From assembly GCF_012927345.1 (NCBI RefSeq), contig NZ_JABBGJ010000010.1, positions 1 through 64,000 on the forward strand: 64,000 nt of DNA, in the 5' to 3' direction. The translations under genes were made by a program, and so were the position numbers. This DNA is from Paraburkholderia polaris (GTDB lineage: Bacteria; Pseudomonadota; Gammaproteobacteria; Burkholderiales; Burkholderiaceae). The notes beneath the pieces were generated by a model that was not told the DNA's origin, ran no database searches, and saw nothing but the letters and a program-made list of their open reading frames with translations. Within the stretch, counting starts at the first letter, position 1; every line of letters starts with the position of its first letter. Shown piece after piece: positions 17,908-27,359 of this stretch.

Positions 17908-19418
17908 ACGCGCCGGCACCGCGTCACCGTTTCGCGCCGCCGGCCACACGTGTCTCGCTGCTTGCCGCAGCACTGGCGTGCGCGCTCACCGCCTGCACCG
18001 TAGGCCCCGACTACGTCAAGCCGCCCGCGGTCACCGCCGCGACCTACAAGGAACTGGAAGGCAGCGGATGGAAACCCGCGCAACCCGCCGACACCCTCAC
18101 GCGTGGCGCGTGGTGGAGCGTCTACGCGGACCCATCGCTCGACGCGCTCGAGCAGCAGGTCGCGAGCGCAAACCAGAACGTGCAGGCCGCCGAGGCGCGT
18201 TTTCGCGCAGCCCGCGCGACAGTCGCACAATACCGCTCGAATTTCTTCCCCGTAGTCAGCGCTAACGGCGATTATTCACGCGCGCGGACCTCGGAGAATG
18301 TGCTGCACAAATCGACCGCGGGTCTCACGCTGAACGATTACCTCGTGCAAGGCGACGCCTCGTGGGAACCCGACTTGTGGGGCCGCGTGTCGCGCAGCGT
18401 CGAAGGCGCGAAAGCCGAGGCGCAGGCGAGCGCCGCCGATGTGCAAGCCGCGCTCCTCTCCATGCAGGCCGAACTGGCGACCGACTACTTCGAACTCCGC
18501 GGCTTCGATCAGGAGCGCCAACTTCTCGACGACACGATCAAGGCCTACAAGGAAGCACTCGATCTGACGCAACACCGCTACGCCGGCGGCATCGCCACCG
18601 ACGCCGATGTCGCGCAGGCGCAGACGCAGTTGCAAACCACCCAGGCGCAAGCGCTGGACCTCGGCGTGCAGCGCGCCCAACTCGAACACGCGATCGCGAT
18701 CCTGATCGGCCAGACGCCTTCAGGCTTTTCGCTGCCGGTTGCGCCGCTCACCGCGGTGCCGGTGGTCGCGGCGGCCGGCGTGCCATCCGCGTTGCTCGAA
18801 CGACGGCCCGACATCGCGTCTGCGGAGCGGCACGTCGCCGATATGAACGCGCAGATCGGCGTGGCGACGGCCGCATTCTTTCCGAGCCTGATTTTGTCGG
18901 TGACGGGCGGGCTCGAAGCGACCAACTACAGCCAATGGCTACTGGCGCCGAGCCGTCTGTGGTCGCTCGGGCCGGCACTGGCCGGCACGCTGCTGGACTT
19001 CGGCGGCCGTGCATCGGTGAAAGAGCAGGCCCGCGCACACTACGACGAAAGCGTCGCGCAGTACCGCCAAACCGTGCTGACCGCATTCGGTGAGGTCGAA
19101 GACAACCTCGCCGCATTGCGCGTGCTCGAGCAGGAAGCCGCCGCGCAGGACGACGCAGTGGCCGCCGCGCAGCGTGCGCTGGCTGTCGTGTCGAACCGCT
19201 ATAAAAACGGCGCAATCACGTATCTCGACGTCGTGGTCGCGCAAACCACCGCGCTCACCAACGAACGGGATGCAGTGTCGATCGCGCGCCGTCGTATGGC
19301 GGCGAGCGTCGCGTTGATCAAGGCCTTGGGCGGCGGTTGGGACACATCCGCATTGCCGACCGACGAACAGATCGTGCATCCCGCTGCGCCTGCGAGTGAT
19401 GCAGCGGCGCATGGGTAG
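17904..19418 (+). CDS. Outer-membrane efflux lipoprotein (NodT/OprM family)
   Basis: This is the TolC-like exit channel of the tripartite pump, 504 aa. It has a lipoprotein signal with lipobox ALTAC and lipidated C31, followed by the family-typical TVGPDYVKPP. Two OEP repeats follow, with long coiled-coil segments (GSGWKPAQPADTLTRGAWWS near the start; RYAGGIATDADVAQAQTQL and NRYKNGAITYLDVVVAQTTA in equivalent positions of the two halves). Its ATG overlaps the adaptor stop (ATGA-type, 4 bp), so permease, adaptor and channel form one transcription unit. Confidence 0.93.
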   Translation: MNAPAPRHRFAPPATRVSLLAAALACALTACTVGPDYVKPPAVTAATYKELEGSGWKPAQPADTLTRGAWWSVYADPSLDALEQQVASANQNVQAAEARFRAARATVAQYRSNFFPVVSANGDYSRARTSENVLHKSTAGLTLNDYLVQGDASWEPDLWGRVSRSVEGAKAEAQASAADVQAALLSMQAELATDYFELRGFDQERQLLDDTIKAYKEALDLTQHRYAGGIATDADVAQAQTQLQTTQAQALDLGVQRAQLEHAIAILIGQTPSGFSLPVAPLTAVPVVAAAGVPSALLERRPDIASAERHVADMNAQIGVATAAFFPSLILSVTGGLEATNYSQWLLAPSRLWSLGPALAGTLLDFGGRASVKEQARAHYDESVAQYRQTVLTAFGEVEDNLAALRVLEQEAAAQDDAVAAAQRALAVVSNRYKNGAITYLDVVVAQTTALTNERDAVSIARRRMAASVALIKALGGGWDTSALPTDEQIVHPAAPASDAAAHG

Positions 19419-19579
19419 CGGTTAGCGATCATTTCCCCAAGGGATGCCAAAACCGCAGCGAGCAAGCCGTCCGCGCCCTTCGTGACAACGCCGCGCTGCG
19501 CGTCGCGCCCGCCCGCTTAGCCTTTTCAGCGTATCCTTAACTTCTTTGAGCACTTCGCGCTCCCCAAGGAGATTTTTTC

Positions 19580-20869
19580 GTGACCGCATCGCCGGAACTC
19601 GACCGGACTGCTACTTCGGCTGTTCCCGCTTCGTCTGCTTCTTTCACCTCCGCTGCCGTGCCTGACGTCACCGACATCCCCTATCTCGAGCGCGGCACGC
19701 GTGCCTATTGGCGCGCCAGCATCGCGCTGCTGTTCGCCGGCTACGCCACCTTCTCGCTGTTGTATTGCGTACAGCCACTGCTGCCTGCGCTCTCTACGGC
19801 ATTCAGCGTGACGCCTGCACAGAGCAGCTTGTCACTCTCGCTGACTACAGCCGCGCTCGCGCTCGCCGTGTTCGTGGCCGGCTTCGTCTCGGAAGGCTGG
19901 AGCCGTCACAAGCTGATGACCGCATCGCTCACGCTGTCGGCGCTATTGACGATCGGCGTCTCGATCGCGCCGCACTGGCATCAATTGCTCGTGTTGCGCA
20001 CGCTCGAAGGCCTCGCGCTCGGTGGCGTGCCCGCTGTTGCGATGGCGTACCTCGCGGAAGAAGTGCACCCCGATGGACTCGGTCTTGCGATGGGCCTGTA
20101 CGTCGGCGGCACGGCGATCGGCGGGATGGCTGGGCGCGTGATTACCGGCGTCGTCGCGGATCTGTTTTCGTGGCGCGTGGCAGTCGGCACGATCGGCGTG
20201 CTCGGCATTCTCTCGATGCTCGCGTTTCGCGCGCTGCTGCCGCCATCCCGCCATTTCGTACCGCGTCGCGGGCTCGGCTTTGGCCATCACCGCACTGCCT
20301 TGCTGAAGCAATTCACGCGGCCCGGCTTGCCGCTGCTGTTTTTGCTCGGTTTCGTGCTGATGGGCAGCTTCGTTACGCTGTACAACTACATCGGTTACCG
20401 GCTGCTCGCGCCGCCCTATCTGTTGAGTCAGACGGAGATCGGCGCGATTTTCGTCGTCTATCTGACGGGCGTAGTCGCCTCGCCGTGGTCGGGCCGCATG
20501 GCCGACACCTTCGGCCGGGCGCGTGTGCTGACTGGCAGCCTGCTAATGATGGCGCTCGGACTCGCCCTCACGATGCTCCATCCGATCGCGGCAATTGCAA
20601 CCGGGATCGCATGCGTGACGTTCGGTTTCTTCGCCGGACACTCGGTGGCGAGCGGCTGGGTCGGACGCCTTGCCAAAGAAGCCAAGGGGCAGGCGGCCGC
20701 CCTGTATCTGCTCGCGTATTACATCGGCTCAAGCGTGGTCGGCTCTTATGGCGGCCATGTATGGGCCGGTTATGGCTGGAACGGTGTCGCTGGACTGGTG
20801 GGCGCGCTGCTTGTCATCGGCATCGCTGCGGCCATGCGCTTGCGTCGACGCGAACGGACCGCGGTATGA
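19580..20869 (+). CDS. MFS transporter (YnfM-like)
   Basis: This is a 429-aa major facilitator with 12 predicted membrane segments after a Ser/Ala-rich cytoplasmic N-terminus of about 45 residues. The family's early YCVQPLLPALSTAFSVTPAQSS motif and the loop-2/3-like EGWSRHKLMTASL segment resemble YnfM-type proteins, an uncharacterised group within the drug:H+ antiporter-like MFS. GTG at 19580 follows an AAGGAG at 19566-19571; the spacing is slightly long. The gene stands 160 bp after the RND operon, so it may be transcribed with it or alone. No substrate can be named. Confidence 0.85.
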   Translation: MTASPELDRTATSAVPASSASFTSAAVPDVTDIPYLERGTRAYWRASIALLFAGYATFSLLYCVQPLLPALSTAFSVTPAQSSLSLSLTTAALALAVFVAGFVSEGWSRHKLMTASLTLSALLTIGVSIAPHWHQLLVLRTLEGLALGGVPAVAMAYLAEEVHPDGLGLAMGLYVGGTAIGGMAGRVITGVVADLFSWRVAVGTIGVLGILSMLAFRALLPPSRHFVPRRGLGFGHHRTALLKQFTRPGLPLLFLLGFVLMGSFVTLYNYIGYRLLAPPYLLSQTEIGAIFVVYLTGVVASPWSGRMADTFGRARVLTGSLLMMALGLALTMLHPIAAIATGIACVTFGFFAGHSVASGWVGRLAKEAKGQAAALYLLAYYIGSSVVGSYGGHVWAGYGWNGVAGLVGALLVIGIAAAMRLRRRERTAV

Positions 20870-21217
20870 GGGAACGCTGCTGATCAGCTTCGGGAAAACC
20901 GAGCCCGGACGCACCATGGCACCGGGCTCAAATCGGGTGAACCCAGTTAGGCGCAAACAATCCGCTGCGCATCGAACCACCCTGAAAAGTAAGGACCGTG
21001 TAAGCAAACACTTCATTTTTGACGGCGTTTTTGCTGCGGCGCGCCAATCGCTGTGGCCCTTGTAGCACAAGGTTCAGCAGCCTGCGAAGACACGCTGCAG
21101 CGCCGCAAAGCGTTGTTATGTTGATCTAACCGTCGCCTATACTCGAATCGAGCGTTGGCAGTGCATGACTCCAGAAATAGAGCCGCTGCCCTCGCCGTAC
21201 TAGATAAGGAGACGGGT
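20870..21217 (+). other. Intergenic region with hairpin and candidate -10 box
   Basis: An 8-bp inverted repeat (GAGCCCGG 20901-20908 with CCGGGCTC 20922-20929) follows the MFS gene but lacks a T-run. TATACT at 21138-21143 is a candidate -10 for the small membrane protein; TTGTTA at 21113 is 19 bp upstream as a weak -35. No convincing ORF occurs. Confidence 0.35.
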
Positions 21218-21403
21218 ATGACGACCTACTTCACGATCGCCGATTTCATCCTGGTCATTCCGATGGCGCTGGCCGGCGCTTTGTTTGTCGGCGCACTTCC
21301 CTGCAAGACGGAGTTGCGTCACAACGCGCTACGCGTGCTAGGCGCGCTGATCGGCGTGGTGTTCGCGGTCGTGCTGGTCGAGGGCTTGCCTGCGCTGGTT
21401 TAG
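21218..21403 (+). CDS. Small hydrophobic membrane protein, 61 aa
   Basis: ATG 21218 is preceded by AAGGAGA at good distance; the frame extends further up, but without this signal. The product has two membrane segments (FTIADFILVIPMALAGALFVGAL and VLGALIGVVFAVVLVEGLPALV) joined by a short basic loop (PCKTELRHNALR). I do not recognise a family or function. It is followed by a rho-independent-type hairpin shared with the convergent aldo/keto reductase gene. Confidence 0.65.
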   Translation: MTTYFTIADFILVIPMALAGALFVGALPCKTELRHNALRVLGALIGVVFAVVLVEGLPALV

Positions 21404-21609
21404 CGGGGTCTGGCGAAGACGGCCTGGACGCTTCGCCGATGGTTCGGTCGACTGAACGCAGTCGCTTCGGCCACTGCGATGTCTGTGTGCGCCATTGATC
21501 TGACCAGCGCTCACGATTGGACCCCTGCTATCGCCACCTTGTTTGCATGCGCGCGCAGCTAAGCTACCTGCCGCCGAAAACCGCGCGCGCCACCTGGACA
21601 CGCCTAACA

Positions 21610-21635
21610 AAAAGCCGCCTTACCGGCGGCTTTTC
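21610..21635. terminator. Intrinsic terminator between convergent genes
   Basis: The stem AAAAGCCGCC / GGCGGCTTTT (21610-21619 with 21625-21634) has a 5-base loop TTACC. A-run before and T-run after make it usable in both directions, for the small membrane protein and the aldo/keto reductase. Confidence 0.8.
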
Positions 21636-21667
21636 TACGTCTACGTCTACGGCAAAAAACCGCCGGA

Positions 21668-22711
21668 TCAGATCGCCTGATCCGTCGACGGCTTTTCCCA
21701 AAGGTTAATGCCACCTTCAGTTGCGTAGTGGTCGATCTCCGCCAGCTCTTCCTTCGAGAACGCGAGATTCTTCAGCGCACCGACGTTCTCGCGCACCTGT
21801 TCCGCGCGGCTTGCGCCGATCAGCACGGACGTGACGCGCGGATCGCGCAGCGCCCAGGCGAGCGCCATCTGCGCGAGGCTTTGTCCGCGACGCTGCGCGA
21901 TATCGTTGAGCTTGCGGACGTGCTCGATGTTTTGCGGGCTCAGATGCTCCTGCTTCAACGAACCGCCGCCCGGCTTGTTGACGCGCGCGTCTTCGGGCAC
22001 ACCGTTCAGATACTTGCCGGTGAGCAAGCCCTGCGCGAGCGGCGTGAACGCGATGGCGCCCGCGCCGACTTTCTCCAGCGTGTCCAGCAGCTCATGTTCG
22101 ATCCAGCGGTTGAGCATGTTGTACGCGGGTTGATGGATCAGCAGCGGCACCTTGTACTCGGCGAGCAGCCTGGCCATTTCGAGCGTCTTAGTTGCCGAGT
22201 ATGACGAAATACCGATGTACAGCGCCTTGCCCTGCTGCACCGCGCTCGCCAACGCGCCGGCGGTTTCTTCGAGCGGCGTATCGGCATCGAAACGATGCGA
22301 ATAGAAGATATCGACGTAGTCGAGGCCCATGCGCTGCAGGCTCTGATCGAGGCTCGCGAGCACGTACTTACGCGAGCCGCCGCCCTGGCCGTACGGACCT
22401 GGCCACATATCCCAACCTGCCTTCGACGAGATCAGGAGTTCGTCGCGATACGGCTTGAAGTCGTCTTTGAAAAGCCGGCCGAAATTGGTTTCGGCGCTGC
22501 CGTACGGGGGGCCGTAGTTGTTGGCGAGGTCGAAGTGAGTGATGCCCAGATCGAAGGCCGTGCGCAGGATATCGCGCTGCGTGGAGATCGGCGTGGTATC
22601 GCCGAAGTTGTGCCACAGGCCCAGTGACAGCGCTGGCAGTTTGAGACCCGACTTGCCGCAGACGCGGTATTGCATGTCCGAATAGCGTTCTGAAGCTGCT
22701 TCGTAAGCCAT
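21668..22711 (-). CDS. mgrA: Aldo/keto reductase, L-glyceraldehyde 3-phosphate reductase type
   Basis: This 347-aa NADPH-dependent AKR closely follows E. coli YghZ (Gpr/MgrA), which reduces L-glyceraldehyde 3-phosphate and methylglyoxal. The catalytic tetrad is visible: D and Y in HFDLANNYGPPYGSAE, K in LLISSKAGWDMWPGPYG, H in IFYSHRFD. The GPYGQGGGSRKY segment and C-terminal cofactor region (SVLIGASRAEQVREN) are typical of this subgroup. It is monocistronic, convergent with the small membrane protein and divergent from the DUF3185 gene. A role in detoxifying triose-derived aldehydes is inferred from the family. Confidence 0.9.
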   Translation of the reverse strand: MAYEAASERYSDMQYRVCGKSGLKLPALSLGLWHNFGDTTPISTQRDILRTAFDLGITHFDLANNYGPPYGSAETNFGRLFKDDFKPYRDELLISSKAGWDMWPGPYGQGGGSRKYVLASLDQSLQRMGLDYVDIFYSHRFDADTPLEETAGALASAVQQGKALYIGISSYSATKTLEMARLLAEYKVPLLIHQPAYNMLNRWIEHELLDTLEKVGAGAIAFTPLAQGLLTGKYLNGVPEDARVNKPGGGSLKQEHLSPQNIEHVRKLNDIAQRRGQSLAQMALAWALRDPRVTSVLIGASRAEQVRENVGALKNLAFSKEELAEIDHYATEGGINLWEKPSTDQAI

Positions 22712-22934
22712 TGCTAGTGTCCTTGATGTTGAAGTCGCCCGGCGATCACGGGCGTGAGGAAATCATCACGTACTGCGGGAGGCGTGCAGGTTTTATGTTC
22801 AGGTATGAGTGAGACCAGACCGCTATGGTAGCCAATCGCCGTGCTGCCTGCAGAGGCCCACTATGCGGGATGGACGATCGCTTGCGGCTCCCCTACACTT
22901 TGGCCGACCAAAGCTTATCGAAAGGGGTGGATTC

Positions 22935-23141
22935 ATGACGAAGGCGATCTCAATCGCGCTAATTGTCGGCGGTATTGCGCTGTTGTATTTCGGCGGGCAG
23001 GCGTTCAACTCGGTCAGCAGCGAGGTGTCTCGCGTGTTTACCGGGTCTCCGACCAATAAGGCGATCATGCTGATTGTGGGCGGCGTTATCGCCACCATCG
23101 CCGGCCTCACCGGGGTGGCCCTTTCCGGTCGCAAGCGGTAG
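22935..23141 (+). CDS. DUF3185 family small membrane protein
   Basis: This 68-aa protein starts at ATG 22935 behind AAGGGGTGG. Two membrane helices (AISIALIVGGIALLYFGGQAF and AIMLIVGGVIATIAGLTGVA) flank the conserved SVSSEVSRVFTGSPTNKA loop, matching DUF3185. Function is unknown. In this family the protein is usually encoded singly, as here. No operon partner is visible. Confidence 0.8.
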   Translation: MTKAISIALIVGGIALLYFGGQAFNSVSSEVSRVFTGSPTNKAIMLIVGGVIATIAGLTGVALSGRKR

Positions 23142-23202
23142 AGCGTTGATTGCCTACGCGGCGCGAGACCAGCGATCATCCGCGCCGCGCAGGGCAAAAA
23201 AC

Positions 23203-23964
23203 CTAAAAGGCAATTTCAGGCTTGGCCGCCGAGCGAGATCCCGGCAGGGGCACATTGCTCGCCCCATGGTAGGTAAATACCAATGAAAATTTCACCTGAT
23301 CGCTGAGGTTCTTGCCCGCCGAATGCAGCGTGTTGCAATGAAAGAACACCACGTCCCCGGCCTTGAGCTCGGGCGAAACCGCGGTGCGAATCAACGCCTG
23401 ATTCTCTTCCAGATCTGAGCGGAAAAACTTGGCATCGTCGAACCGGTCGGAAGTGAAAGCCGTGTTATGCGACTTCGGCACAAACCACAACGCGCCGTTA
23501 TCGACAGTCTCCGACCCAACCGCGAGCCACACCGACACCAGGTCGTCGCGCTCGAACGACCAATACCTCACATCACGATGCCAGCCGGTCAAGCTGCCAT
23601 AAGCAGGATGCTTGGTCATCATGCAATTGTGATGCGCCCGCGATAAGCGCGGCTCCTCACCGAAGTACAACTCCATCCAGCCGCGAATTTCCGGCGCGGT
23701 CGCCCATTGCGAAAAACTCGGATGACGCCCGTACGCATCCAGCAGCCGGCGAACCGTATGCCCGCCCGGCGCATATTTCGACTCCGGCGCGCCCGGATAG
23801 CGAAGATCCGCTTCGAACTCAATCGGCGCCGCCGCTTCCTGTAATTGCCGCTCCGCAATCTGCTTCAGCTCGCCGCAACGCTCAGGCGACACCAATCCAG
23901 GCACAACGACAAATCCTTGCTCCCGCAACGTTTGAATCTGTTCTTTCTTCGAGTGAAGTGACAT
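23203..23964 (-). CDS. Phytanoyl-CoA dioxygenase (PhyH) family protein
   Basis: This is a 253-aa Fe(II)/2-oxoglutarate oxygenase. The iron-binding facial triad is apparent: H and D in SLTGWHRDVRYW and the distal H in VFFHCNTLHSAGKN, followed by a likely 2-oxoglutarate-binding region KFSLVFTYHGA. Bacterial PhyH proteins hydroxylate varied small molecules such as ectoine, mitomycin precursors and alkyl-CoA, so the name gives fold and chemistry, not substrate. The gene is isolated, with a 460-bp spacer upstream, which gives no clue to pathway. Confidence 0.85.
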   Translation of the reverse strand: MSLHSKKEQIQTLREQGFVVVPGLVSPERCGELKQIAERQLQEAAAPIEFEADLRYPGAPESKYAPGGHTVRRLLDAYGRHPSFSQWATAPEIRGWMELYFGEEPRLSRAHHNCMMTKHPAYGSLTGWHRDVRYWSFERDDLVSVWLAVGSETVDNGALWFVPKSHNTAFTSDRFDDAKFFRSDLEENQALIRTAVSPELKAGDVVFFHCNTLHSAGKNLSDQVKFSLVFTYHGASNVPLPGSRSAAKPEIAF

Positions 23965-24425
23965 GGTGTTCCGTTACTTTCGACTGGCTGATGTTCGATT
24001 GTAAAACGGGCGCGATCGGACTGTGCGCTGTTTCGCCTTTCGAGAAGCCAAGGCCTTAGCACAACTTTCACGCGAAATCGCAGTTTGCGCGGCACCTTGC
24101 CAGGGCGCGCGCGCACGAAAATCGACCGCAAAGGGCGCGACCCCGCAAACCCGCAGATCGTTCCTACTCCGTAAAAACCCGTATTCGCAGGGTAAAAACG
24201 GACTTTCTGACGTCATGAATCGCGTGTAGCCTTCACGCATGTTGATCGCTACTCCCGCACTTTTGCGGCGCGCGCAGGCCGCTATCGCCGACTCCGCCGT
24301 CCTCCGTGCCCTTTCCAGTCGAATTCCAGGCTTTCGCGCCGTCCATCGCGATACCGCCATTGGCACATTTGGTGCTCCTTCTGGCGTACATTCCGTCGCG
24401 CGACACGTTGCCTACTTGTGAAGCC
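23965..24425. other. 460-bp intergenic region, no supported gene
   Basis: Only arginine-rich or frame-shadow ORFs occur here. One 60-codon plus-strand frame (24239-24421) lacks a ribosome-binding site and family resemblance. The region must hold the promoter of the PhyH gene (minus strand), but no clear -35/-10 pair stands out. Confidence 0.35.
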
Positions 24426-24800
24426 ATGCATACTCTCCTGAGCACCCGTCTTACCCGCGCTGCATTGAAAGCGGCGCGTCCGGCGCGCCGTCATGTCGTG
24501 CGTGCGCTGCGTCACCATGCCACCCGCACTCGCGCATTAGGTGAGCAATGGCGCGAAGCCAAAGCAGTCGACGGCATTCGCACCTGGTTCCACACGTTCT
24601 TCTCTGCGCTTCGCTTGCAAGGCAATTCGCGTCGTTTCTCGCTGCGTACGCTGCTGCGCAAACCGACGCCGCTGCGCCTCACCGCTACGCGCCAGGCACC
24701 GGTCGCAGCGCCGCAGAATACGAGCCGCCGCCCGCGCCGTATGTCGACGAGCGGCAGCACCGGCTGGTTTGCGTTCGCATTCGCGTTCGCGAGCCACTGA
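24426..24800 (+). CDS. Doubtful hypothetical ORF, arginine-rich, 124 aa
   Basis: An ATG at 24426 opens a 124-codon frame, very rich in Arg, Ala and Thr (begins MHTLLSTRLTRAALKAARPA, ends GWFAFAFAFASH). It ends 55 bp before a strong terminator that could serve it. The ribosome-binding site is poor (GTGAAG), and I recognise no family. It may be real, but high-GC DNA produces such frames often. Confidence 0.3.
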   Translation: MHTLLSTRLTRAALKAARPARRHVVRALRHHATRTRALGEQWREAKAVDGIRTWFHTFFSALRLQGNSRRFSLRTLLRKPTPLRLTATRQAPVAAPQNTSRRPRRMSTSGSTGWFAFAFAFASH

Positions 24801-24854
24801 ATGAACCGCTGAATCAGCCGCTGAATCAGCCGGCAAACGCCGCAACAGTAATAG

Positions 24855-24890
24855 AAAAACCCCGCACGGCTCGCGCCGGCGGGGTTTTTT
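24855..24890. terminator. Strong bidirectional intrinsic terminator downstream of metK
   Basis: The 11-bp stem AAAAACCCCGC (24855-24865) pairs with GCGGGGTTTTT (24879-24889), with a 13-base loop. On the minus strand the A-run becomes the U-tract for metK, whose stop is at 24917. Confidence 0.9.
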
Positions 24891-24916
24891 GCTGAAGCGG
24901 ACTGCGCGCTTGCTTA

Positions 24917-26104
24917 TCAGGCGAGCGCGGCGACCGGTTCCGTGCCTGCGGCTTCGGCGAGCGCCAGAGCCTTGTCCGTGGATTCCCACGTGAATTCCGG
25001 CTCTTCGCGGCCGAAGTGACCGTAGGCCGCGCTCTTCTCGTAGATCGGGCGCAGCAGGTCGAGCATCTGGATGATGCCCTTCGGACGCAGGTCGAAATGC
25101 TCCTGCACCAGCTTCGTGATCGTCGCATCCGACACGCGGCCCGTGCCGAACGTATTGACCATGACCGAAGTCGGCTGCGCAACGCCAATCGCGTACGACA
25201 CCTGAATCAGGCAGCGCGAGGCCAAACCAGCCGCCACGATGTTCTTCGCGACATAACGGCCAGCATAAGCTGCCGAACGGTCGACCTTCGACGGATCCTT
25301 GCCCGAGAACGCACCGCCGCCGTGCGGCGCAGCGCCGCCGTACGTATCGACGATGATCTTGCGGCCCGTCAGACCGCAATCGCCTTGCGGGCCGCCGATC
25401 ACGAACCGGCCGGTCGGGTTCACCAGGAACTTGATGTCGCCCTTGATCAGCTCAGCCGGCAGCGTCGGCTTGATGACTTCTTCGATCACGGCTTCGCGCA
25501 GCGTGGACAGTTCGATGTCCGGCGAATGCTGCGTGGACAGCACCACAGTGTCGATTGCATGCGGCTTGCCGTCGACATAACGCACGGTGACCTGCGACTT
25601 CGCATCCGGACGCAGCCAGGGCAGACGGCCGTCGCGGCGCAGATTCGCCTGACGCTCCACCAGACGGTGCGACAGGTGGATCGGCAGCGGCATCAATTCC
25701 GGCGTTTCTTCACAGGCGTAACCGAACATCAGGCCCTGGTCGCCAGCGCCTTGATCGAGGTTGTTGTCGTGCGCACGATCCACACCCTGGGCGATGTCCG
25801 GCGATTGCTTGTCGTACGCCACCAGCACCGCGCAGCCGCGGTAATCGATACCGTAATCGGTGTTGTCATACCCGATACGCTTGATCGTGTTGCGCGCGAC
25901 CTGGATGTAATCGACGTTCGCGGTGGTGGTGATTTCCCCGGCCAGCACGACGAGACCCGTGTTGCACAGCGTTTCGGCTGCGACACGCGAGTACTTGTCC
26001 TGGGTCAGGATGGCGTCGAGGATCGCATCCGAGATCTGATCCGCGACTTTGTCGGGATGGCCTTCGGAAACGGATTCGGAGGTGAAGAGATAGTCGTTTG
26101 CCAC
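24917..26104 (-). CDS. metK: S-adenosylmethionine synthetase
   Basis: MetK makes S-adenosylmethionine from ATP and methionine. The protein has 395 aa from the GTG at 26104 (reads as [20 protein letters not shown]), preceded by ACAGGAGTCTGCAAC; an in-frame ATG 39 bases upstream lacks this fit. Conserved motifs include GHPDK near residues 15-19 (H16, D18), [12 protein letters not shown], and the P-loop-like [19 protein letters not shown]. Length is standard. It is divergent from lpxL and has a leader of about 160 nt after a clear TATAAT box. Confidence 0.97.
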   Translation of the reverse strand: MANDYLFTSESVSEGHPDKVADQISDAILDAILTQDKYSRVAAETLCNTGLVVLAGEITTTANVDYIQVARNTIKRIGYDNTDYGIDYRGCAVLVAYDKQSPDIAQGVDRAHDNNLDQGAGDQGLMFGYACEETPELMPLPIHLSHRLVERQANLRRDGRLPWLRPDAKSQVTVRYVDGKPHAIDTVVLSTQHSPDIELSTLREAVIEEVIKPTLPAELIKGDIKFLVNPTGRFVIGGPQGDCGLTGRKIIVDTYGGAAPHGGGAFSGKDPSKVDRSAAYAGRYVAKNIVAAGLASRCLIQVSYAIGVAQPTSVMVNTFGTGRVSDATITKLVQEHFDLRPKGIIQMLDLLRPIYEKSAAYGHFGREEPEFTWESTDKALALAEAAGTEPVAALA

Positions 26105-26298
26105 GTTGCAGACTCCTGTTGTGTGGTTACGGTTGAGTTTCACGTAGCCAGCTTCGGGGAGCCTTGAAGCGGCGACGCTTTAGCGGATTACCTTACCGAC
26201 AGGGGCGTATCCAATGGATCGCACCCGCCAGCTTCGCCCCGCAAGTTGTCTATTAACTCGGCGAAGCCCTTATTATAGCGACTTCCTACATTTGTCAC
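26105..26298 (-). promoter_or_regulatory. metK promoter and roughly 160-nt leader
   Basis: On the minus strand TATAAT lies at 26277-26272, with GTGACA 15 bp upstream (26298-26293). Transcription should begin near 26265, leaving a leader of about 160 nt. The leader contains GAAGCTGGC twice (near 26235 and 26155), in complementary sequence contexts, and a GATCC/GGATAC hairpin. I could not match it to a known SAM or SAH riboswitch. Confidence 0.55.
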
Positions 26299-26382
26299 AG
26301 AGTACCCACACGTGTTGTATTTCGACTCGTTTGCCGTTTTCTTAAGCACAGTGTCGGCTGGTGCAGATTGCGGAGCCACCGC

Positions 26383-27267
26383 ATGCTGAGCCGCCTCGGC
26401 GCCCAACTCGCCATTGGACTGCTGAAATTTTTGGCATTGCTGCCGTACGGTTTCGTTGCGCGACTCGGCGACGGGCTGGGCTGGCTGCTCTATCAGATCC
26501 CCAGCAACCGTAAGCGCATCGTCCACATCAATCTGAGCTTGTGTTTCCCGGAGTGGAGCGCCGAGCGCCGCGAGGAGATCGCGCAGAAACACTTCCGCCA
26601 CGCGATCCGCAGTTATGTTGAGCGCAGCGTCCAGTGGTTCGGCTCTGCCGAGAAGCTGGAGAAGCTCGTGCAGGTGGATAGCGAGATCGACCTGAGCGAT
26701 CCGGATATGCCCCCCACCCTGCTGCTTGGCGCGCATTTCGTCGGCATCGAGGCGGGCTCGGTGTTCATCAATTACGCGCTGCACCGGCAGTGCGGCGCGC
26801 TCTATCAGCCGATGTCCAACAAGGTGCTCGACGACGTGGCGAAGGCCGCGCGCGGCCGCTTCGGCGCGGACATGGCAAGCCGGGCCGACAGCGCGCGCAT
26901 CGTGCTGCGCTGGTTGCGCGACCGCAAGCCCGTCATGCTCGGCGCCGACATGGACTACGGCGCGCGCAACTCGACTTTCGTGCCGTTCTTCGGCGTACAG
27001 GCGTGCACGCTGACGGCGGTCGGACGGCTCGCCGGGGTCGGCCATGCGCAAGTGGTGCCGTTCATCGGCGAGGTGCTGCCGAATTACAAAGGTTATCGCC
27101 TGAAGGTATTCAAGCCGTGGGACAACTACCCCACCGGCGACGACGAAGCCGACGCGCGCCGCATGAACGCCTTCCTTGAAGAGCAGATTCCGCTGATCCC
27201 CGAGCAGTACTACTGGGTGCACAAGCGCTTCAAGACCCGGCCGCCGGGCGAGCCGAGCGTCTACTGA
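26383..27267 (+). CDS. lpxL: Lipid A biosynthesis lauroyl acyltransferase
   Basis: This 294-aa inner-membrane acyltransferase of the LpxL/HtrB family adds a secondary acyl chain to Kdo2-lipid IVA. The catalytic H-x4-E dyad is H118-FVGI-E123 in LLLGAHFVGIEAGS. Substrate motifs GADMDYGARNSTFVPFFG and the C-terminal YYWVHKRFKTRP are typical. An N-terminal hydrophobic helix anchors it. The ATG at 26383 has GGAG 8 bases upstream and is preferred over a TTG at 26368. dapF follows 92 bp downstream with its own promoter-like box. The exact acyl-chain length cannot be predicted. Confidence 0.92.
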   Translation: MLSRLGAQLAIGLLKFLALLPYGFVARLGDGLGWLLYQIPSNRKRIVHINLSLCFPEWSAERREEIAQKHFRHAIRSYVERSVQWFGSAEKLEKLVQVDSEIDLSDPDMPPTLLLGAHFVGIEAGSVFINYALHRQCGALYQPMSNKVLDDVAKAARGRFGADMASRADSARIVLRWLRDRKPVMLGADMDYGARNSTFVPFFGVQACTLTAVGRLAGVGHAQVVPFIGEVLPNYKGYRLKVFKPWDNYPTGDDEADARRMNAFLEEQIPLIPEQYYWVHKRFKTRPPGEPSVY

Positions 27268-27347
27268 CCGGTCTTCAAAAAAGCGCCTGAACGCGGAAAT
27301 GAAGCGGCAAATAAAGCGGCGTTCGGCCCACCTGCAGGCGCGTCACT

Positions 27348-27353
27348 TACAAT
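27348..27353 (+). promoter_or_regulatory. TACAAT -10-like box immediately before dapF
   Basis: TACAAT ends only 6 bases before the dapF ATG (27360), and no Shine-Dalgarno sequence is present. If used, transcription would begin at or next to the start codon, giving a leaderless dapF mRNA. No good -35 is visible. Confidence 0.4.
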
Positions 27354-27359
27354 AGCGTG

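Noticed and set aside
23141..23195. GC-rich inverted repeat between DUF3185 and PhyH genes as terminator
   Set aside because: Arms GCGGCGCG/CGCGCCGC are separated by a long loop and no T-run follows on either strand.
24239..24421. 60-codon plus-strand ORF
   Set aside because: No ribosome-binding site, no recognisable family, composition like chance frames.
26105..26277. Known SAM-I, SAM-II or SAH riboswitch before metK
   Set aside because: The conserved cores were not found; kept only as an unexplained leader.
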